Source: Candidatus Staskawiczbacteria bacterium
GTDB lineage: Bacteria; Patescibacteriota; Minisyncoccia; Minisyncoccales; Staskawiczbacteraceae
Reading direction: 5' to 3'
DNA: 7,597 nt
NCBI GenBank assembly: GCA_016866675.1
Contig: VGLO01000035.1
Coordinates: forward strand, 1-7,597
How positions within the stretch are numbered: position 1 is the first letter of the stretch; each line of letters starts with the position of its first letter. Under the pieces are notes generated by a model. The model had not been told where the DNA came from and searched no databases. It saw nothing but the letters and a program-made list of their open reading frames with translations. A program made the translations under genes and the position numbers. Of the stretch, positions 5,516 through 7,597 are shown piece by piece.

Positions 5516-5532
5516 ATGTTATATTATAACAT
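5516..5532. promoter_or_regulatory. Dyad over the -10 box of the pilin 6 promoter, possible operator
   Basis: A perfect 17-nt dyad has arms ATGTTATA and TATAACAT around a central T and covers the -10 box and the expected start of transcription. It could bind a dimeric repressor. Low sequence complexity makes chance symmetry possible. Confidence 0.35.
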
Positions 5533-5552
5533 TTTCTAATAAGTGTTAACAA
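5523..5552 (-). promoter_or_regulatory. Promoter of pilin 6
   Basis: On the minus strand a perfect TATAAT (5528-5523) is separated by 18 nt from TTGTTA (5552-5547, 4/6). TTAACA (5549-5544, 5/6) with a 15-nt spacer is an alternative. Transcription would start near 5516, giving a leader of about 43 nt with no Shine-Dalgarno motif near the ATG. Confidence 0.6.
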
Positions 5553-5555
5553 TAT

Positions 5556-5939
5556 TTATGGCGCGCCAATTACAGCTGTAATTACAGCAACTAATCCCTG
5601 TCCAGTTAAAGCAATGGCGGTTCCTACAACAGCCCAAAACAAAGCCTTTCTAGCGCTTGCAACCTTTTGTTCGCTTCCTGCTGATGTCACAAATAAAATA
5701 CCCGCCCAAAGAAACATTATGACAGCCAGTCCGGCAATTAGTGTAAATATGTAGCTGGTTATAGTTGTAATTAAAGTTGGAAAACTATCAACACACCCAG
5801 AGCTGCCAGATCCACCCGGGCACAATGGGTTGGGGAGGGTTATGGAATTAGATGATGTGGTGCTGGTTCCAGCCAAAACATAACCGTTTGTAGTTAATAA
5901 AAATAACACAATTAAAGCCAAAAATGCTTTATTATTCAT
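5556..5939 (-). CDS. T4SS pilin-like protein 7, divergent (two Cys)
   Basis: At 127 aa this is the longest and most divergent member. A signal peptide is probably cut after V-L-A (23). A Ser/Thr-rich segment (24-38) follows, then a Gly/Ser loop flanked by Cys40 and Cys49 that could form a disulphide outside the membrane. Helix 1 (about 56-84) lacks the W-P/W-x-V signature of the others. The loop is T-S-A-G-S-E-Q-K-V-A-S-A-R-K (85-98), and helix 2 (about 99-123) begins A-L-F-W. The S-E-Q-K variant of the loop is, from memory, a common form in single-copy Patescibacteria T4SS pilin genes, so this may be the ancestral-type copy. Its ATG at 5939 lies inside the end of the methyltransferase gene with an 8-bp overlap, implying co-transcription and translational coupling. 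Confidence 0.78.
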   Translation of the reverse strand: MNNKAFLALIVLFLLTTNGYVLAGTSTTSSNSITLPNPLCPGGSGSSGCVDSFPTLITTITSYIFTLIAGLAVIMFLWAGILFVTSAGSEQKVASARKALFWAVVGTAIALTGQGLVAVITAVIGAP

Positions 5940-6543
5940 TGTTTTTAAAAATTAATCCGTAATGATATTCTCCAGAACTAAATTCCTTTATTACAGAAAG
6001 TCCAAATTCTGCTGCAATATTTTTTACTTCTTCTGGTGCCATAATTTTTTCAGGTCCAAAAGAACTCTTTTTTAACCAATCTATTACTAAAATTTGTCCA
6101 TCTTTTTTTAATACTCTCTTGGCCTCATTTATTATAGCATGTTTATTATCTGCTTGAAAAAGAATGTTGGCCAAAATTACAACATCAATAGAATTTTCTT
6201 GAAGCGTAGAACCTTTTTCTGCTTCAAGGTCGCATAATACAGTGACAATATTGCTGACTTTTTGCTGAGAGAGTTTTCCCTTTAACGCAGAAAGTTTTTC
6301 TTCTTGTATATCTAGAGCGTACACTCTGCCATCGTCTAAAATTTTTGCCAAAGTAATGGCAATTTCAGCAGATCCACACCCAAACTCAGCACCAGTCATG
6401 TTGCTTTTGAGGTGAAGGTTTGATAAGACATCAGATGCTTTTAAAAAATCTGCCACAGTAGTGAATTTAAAATTTGAAATTATAAATTTTAAATAATCAG
6501 GTATTAAAATTTTTCTTTGTAAAAATTTTAATTTATTTAGCAA
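5932..6543 (-). CDS. Class I SAM-dependent methyltransferase
   Basis: This 203-aa cytoplasmic Rossmann-fold methyltransferase has motif I as G-A-E-F-G-C-G-S-A-E (51-60), post-I V-Y-A-L-D-I at about 74-79 with Asp as the ribose binder, motif IV I-D-V-V-I-L-A-N at about 118-125, and a late strand G-Q-I-L-V-I-D-W. The pattern resembles the UbiE/COG2226-like group; the substrate cannot be told. The start is uncertain. TTG at 6543 is the first usable codon after an in-frame TAA, but the first ~29 residues are encoded by AT-rich, repeat-like DNA. A GTG at 6456 (before A-D-F-L-K) would give a more family-like 174-aa protein. Its 3' end overlaps the pilin 7 start by 8 bp, so the two are co-expressed. 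Methylation of a pilin, lipid or quinone are all possible, and none is shown. Confidence 0.85.
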   Translation of the reverse strand: MLNKLKFLQRKILIPDYLKFIISNFKFTTVADFLKASDVLSNLHLKSNMTGAEFGCGSAEIAITLAKILDDGRVYALDIQEEKLSALKGKLSQQKVSNIVTVLCDLEAEKGSTLQENSIDVVILANILFQADNKHAIINEAKRVLKKDGQILVIDWLKKSSFGPEKIMAPEEVKNIAAEFGLSVIKEFSSGEYHYGLIFKNNE

Positions 6544-6566
6544 TTTAACAATTTCAAATTAAATCT

Positions 6567-6575
6567 ATTATATCA
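6567..6575 (-). promoter_or_regulatory. Extended -10 promoter of the methyltransferase-pilin 7 unit
   Basis: The minus strand reads T-G-A-TATAAT (6575-6567), an extended -10 element with a perfect hexamer. No good -35 box is present at 16-18 nt, which is usual for this promoter type. The start would fall near 6560, only about 17 nt before the TTG start or about 105 nt before the alternative GTG. Confidence 0.5.
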
Positions 6576-6583
6576 AATTTATT

Positions 6584-6610
6584 GAATAACAGCCTGTGGA
6601 TAAGTTATTC
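6584..6610. promoter_or_regulatory. Perfect DnaA-box sequence inside a 7-bp inverted repeat after gyrA
   Basis: The minus strand contains TTATCCACA (6603-6595), a perfect match to the DnaA-box consensus. It lies in the loop between the arms GAATAAC (6584-6590) and GTTATTC (6604-6610), and the second arm overlaps the gyrA stop. There is no T run, so this is not a standard terminator, though it may still weaken read-through. gyrA often lies near the chromosomal origin, but a single box does not define one. Confidence 0.4.
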
Positions 6611-7597
6611 TTTAAAGCAGTCTCCAGATGCAACTTTATCTCCTGCATCTAATCTCATTATTCTCACTCCTTGAGTAGCTCTACCTAAAACAGAAATAGA
6701 TTTTGTTTCTGTTCTTATTACTTGCCCTTTTTGAGAAATTACAATTAAATCTTCAGTTTCACTTGAGTCATCTAAAATACAAGACAAAATAATTTTACCT
6801 GTCTTTGGAGTAATGTTGGCGGTTTTAATTCCAGATCCTCCCCTGCCTTGAACTTTGTATTGGGAGATTTCTGTTCTTTTTCCGTATCCGTTTTCCATTA
6901 CAATTAAGAAGTATTGCCTTGCTTTCTTTGAGTCAGATTGGTCTTTGCTTCCTGATGAAATTACATCCATTCCGATTACTTCATCTCCCTTTTTTAGTCT
7001 TATTCCTTTAACACCAGCAGCAGATCTTCCCATTGGCCTAATATCTTTTTCTTTAAACCTTATTGCCACGCCGTTTTTTGTAGCCAAAATTATGTCGTCT
7101 TGACCGGTTGTTTTGACAACTTTTTTTAAGGCGTCCCCCTTTTCTAGTTTAATTGCAATAATTCCTGATTTTCTGACATTTCCAAATTCATCTAAAGATG
7201 TCTTTTTAATTCTGCCGTTTTTTGTAATCATCACAAGGTATTTTTCTGGCCTTTCTTTGCCATTTTCCAATTTTTCCATTGGAACAAGAGACAAAACTTT
7301 TTCTTCTCCTGATATTTCAAGAAAATTCATTAGTCCCCTGCCTCTGGCAACTCTTGTGCCTTCGGGTATCTCGTAAACTTGAGTCTGAAAAACTTTTCCT
7401 GAATCCGTGAAAAACATTAAGTTGTCATGCGTTGAAGCAAACAAGAAATGCTCTACGATGTCATCTTGCATTGTCTTCATTCCCATAATACCTTTACCTC
7501 CCCTTTTTTGAATTTTATAGGTTGCAGGATTTATTCTCTTAATATATCCTCCGGTTGTCAAAGTGACCATTGTATCTTCAAGTGGCACTAAATCAAT
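6605..7597 (-). CDS. gyrA: DNA gyrase subunit A, C-terminal part (5'-partial)
   Basis: This is the C-terminal DNA-wrapping domain of GyrA, the subunit that with GyrB introduces negative supercoils using ATP. The frame runs off the right edge (I-D-L before V-P-L-E-D), so the start, the winged helix and the catalytic Tyr are outside the window. The GTG codon at 7588 is an internal Val, not a start. About 330 residues are present. The GyrA box Q-K-R-G-G-K-G (bases 7490-7510) marks gyrase rather than topoisomerase IV ParC, because this motif is needed for wrapping. Repeated beta-pinwheel blades follow, with recurring patterns such as A-R-G-R-G, G-R-S-A-A-G-V-K-G-I-R, G-R-G-G-S-G-I-K and G-R-A-T-Q-G-V-R. 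The protein ends G-D-C-F-K-E without an acidic tail. The stop TAA is followed by a 61-bp gap to the methyltransferase. Confidence 0.96.
   Translation of the reverse strand: MDLVPLEDTMVTLTTGGYIKRINPATYKIQKRGGKGIMGMKTMQDDIVEHFLFASTHDNLMFFTDSGKVFQTQVYEIPEGTRVARGRGLMNFLEISGEEKVLSLVPMEKLENGKERPEKYLVMITKNGRIKKTSLDEFGNVRKSGIIAIKLEKGDALKKVVKTTGQDDIILATKNGVAIRFKEKDIRPMGRSAAGVKGIRLKKGDEVIGMDVISSGSKDQSDSKKARQYFLIVMENGYGKRTEISQYKVQGRGGSGIKTANITPKTGKIILSCILDDSSETEDLIVISQKGQVIRTETKSISVLGRATQGVRIMRLDAGDKVASGDCFKE

Noticed and set aside
3214..5939. Type IV (prepilin peptidase) pilins, or phage holins
   Set aside because: The N-termini lack the prepilin peptidase site with G followed by F and E at +5, and show signal peptidase I-type A-x-A ends. 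The conserved inter-helix loop and signal peptides do not fit holins.
3214..5939. CRISPR or satellite repeat array
   Set aside because: Repeated segments are diverged coding paralogues, with no short regular repeat-spacer pattern.
6584..6610. Chromosomal origin
   Set aside because: There is only one DnaA box, the gap is 61 bp, and no cluster of boxes or dnaA gene is visible.
6855..7376. Two plus-strand open frames opposite gyrA
   Set aside because: They lie antisense to conserved GyrA pinwheel blades and show no family resemblance.
1..7597. UGA recoded as a sense codon (Gracilibacteria/Absconditabacteria-type code)
   Set aside because: All 12 protein genes end in TAA or TAG, which is suggestive, but all are complete and family-like without any in-frame TGA, and the sample is too small.

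Overview
The window looks like chromosomal DNA of a Patescibacteria (Candidate Phyla Radiation) bacterium, probably Parcubacteria-like. This rests on the strong AT bias, very short intergenic gaps, near absence of Shine-Dalgarno motifs, a tRNA gene without an encoded CCA end, a GC-rich palindrome inside a coding region, and above all small VirB2/TrbC-like pilin genes of the type common in that group. The assignment is an inference from gene content; no rRNA marker is present.

Layout. On the plus strand (1-2963) lie the 3' part of valS (valyl-tRNA synthetase, broken by a -1 frameshift near 1268), a PrsW-family membrane metalloprotease gene and a small heat-shock protein (Hsp20) gene, separated by gaps of about 25 bp. 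They converge on a hairpin terminator at 2974-3002. Everything from 3004 to the right edge is on the minus strand. In transcription order from the right these are the 3' part of gyrA (edge to 6605), a class I SAM-dependent methyltransferase, seven consecutive small secreted two-helix proteins that look like type IV secretion system pilins (5939 down to 3214), and a tRNA-Leu(UAG) gene (3085-3004).

The pilin array is the notable part. Seven paralogues of 109-127 aa each have a Sec signal peptide, a hydrophobic helix, a short charged loop (typically T-A-x-G-D/E-P followed by K and A-R) and a second hydrophobic helix. No VirB4, VirB6, VirD4 or prepilin peptidase gene is visible. Regulation appears layered. 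Pilin 7 overlaps the methyltransferase gene. Pilin 6 has its own consensus-like promoter with a dyad over the -10 box and is followed by a 17-bp bulged hairpin. Pilins 4 and 5 share a nearly identical block that indicates recent duplication or gene conversion. The array appears to end in a terminator whose loop contains the -10 box of the tRNA-Leu promoter.

No gene-free stretch exceeds 300 bases. The longest, 3086-3213, holds the nested terminator/promoter. Housekeeping calls (valS, gyrA, tRNA) are secure. Hsp20 and PrsW are family-level calls with strong motifs. The pilin role is a family-level inference from topology and loop motif. Promoters and hairpins were read by eye without energy calculations.
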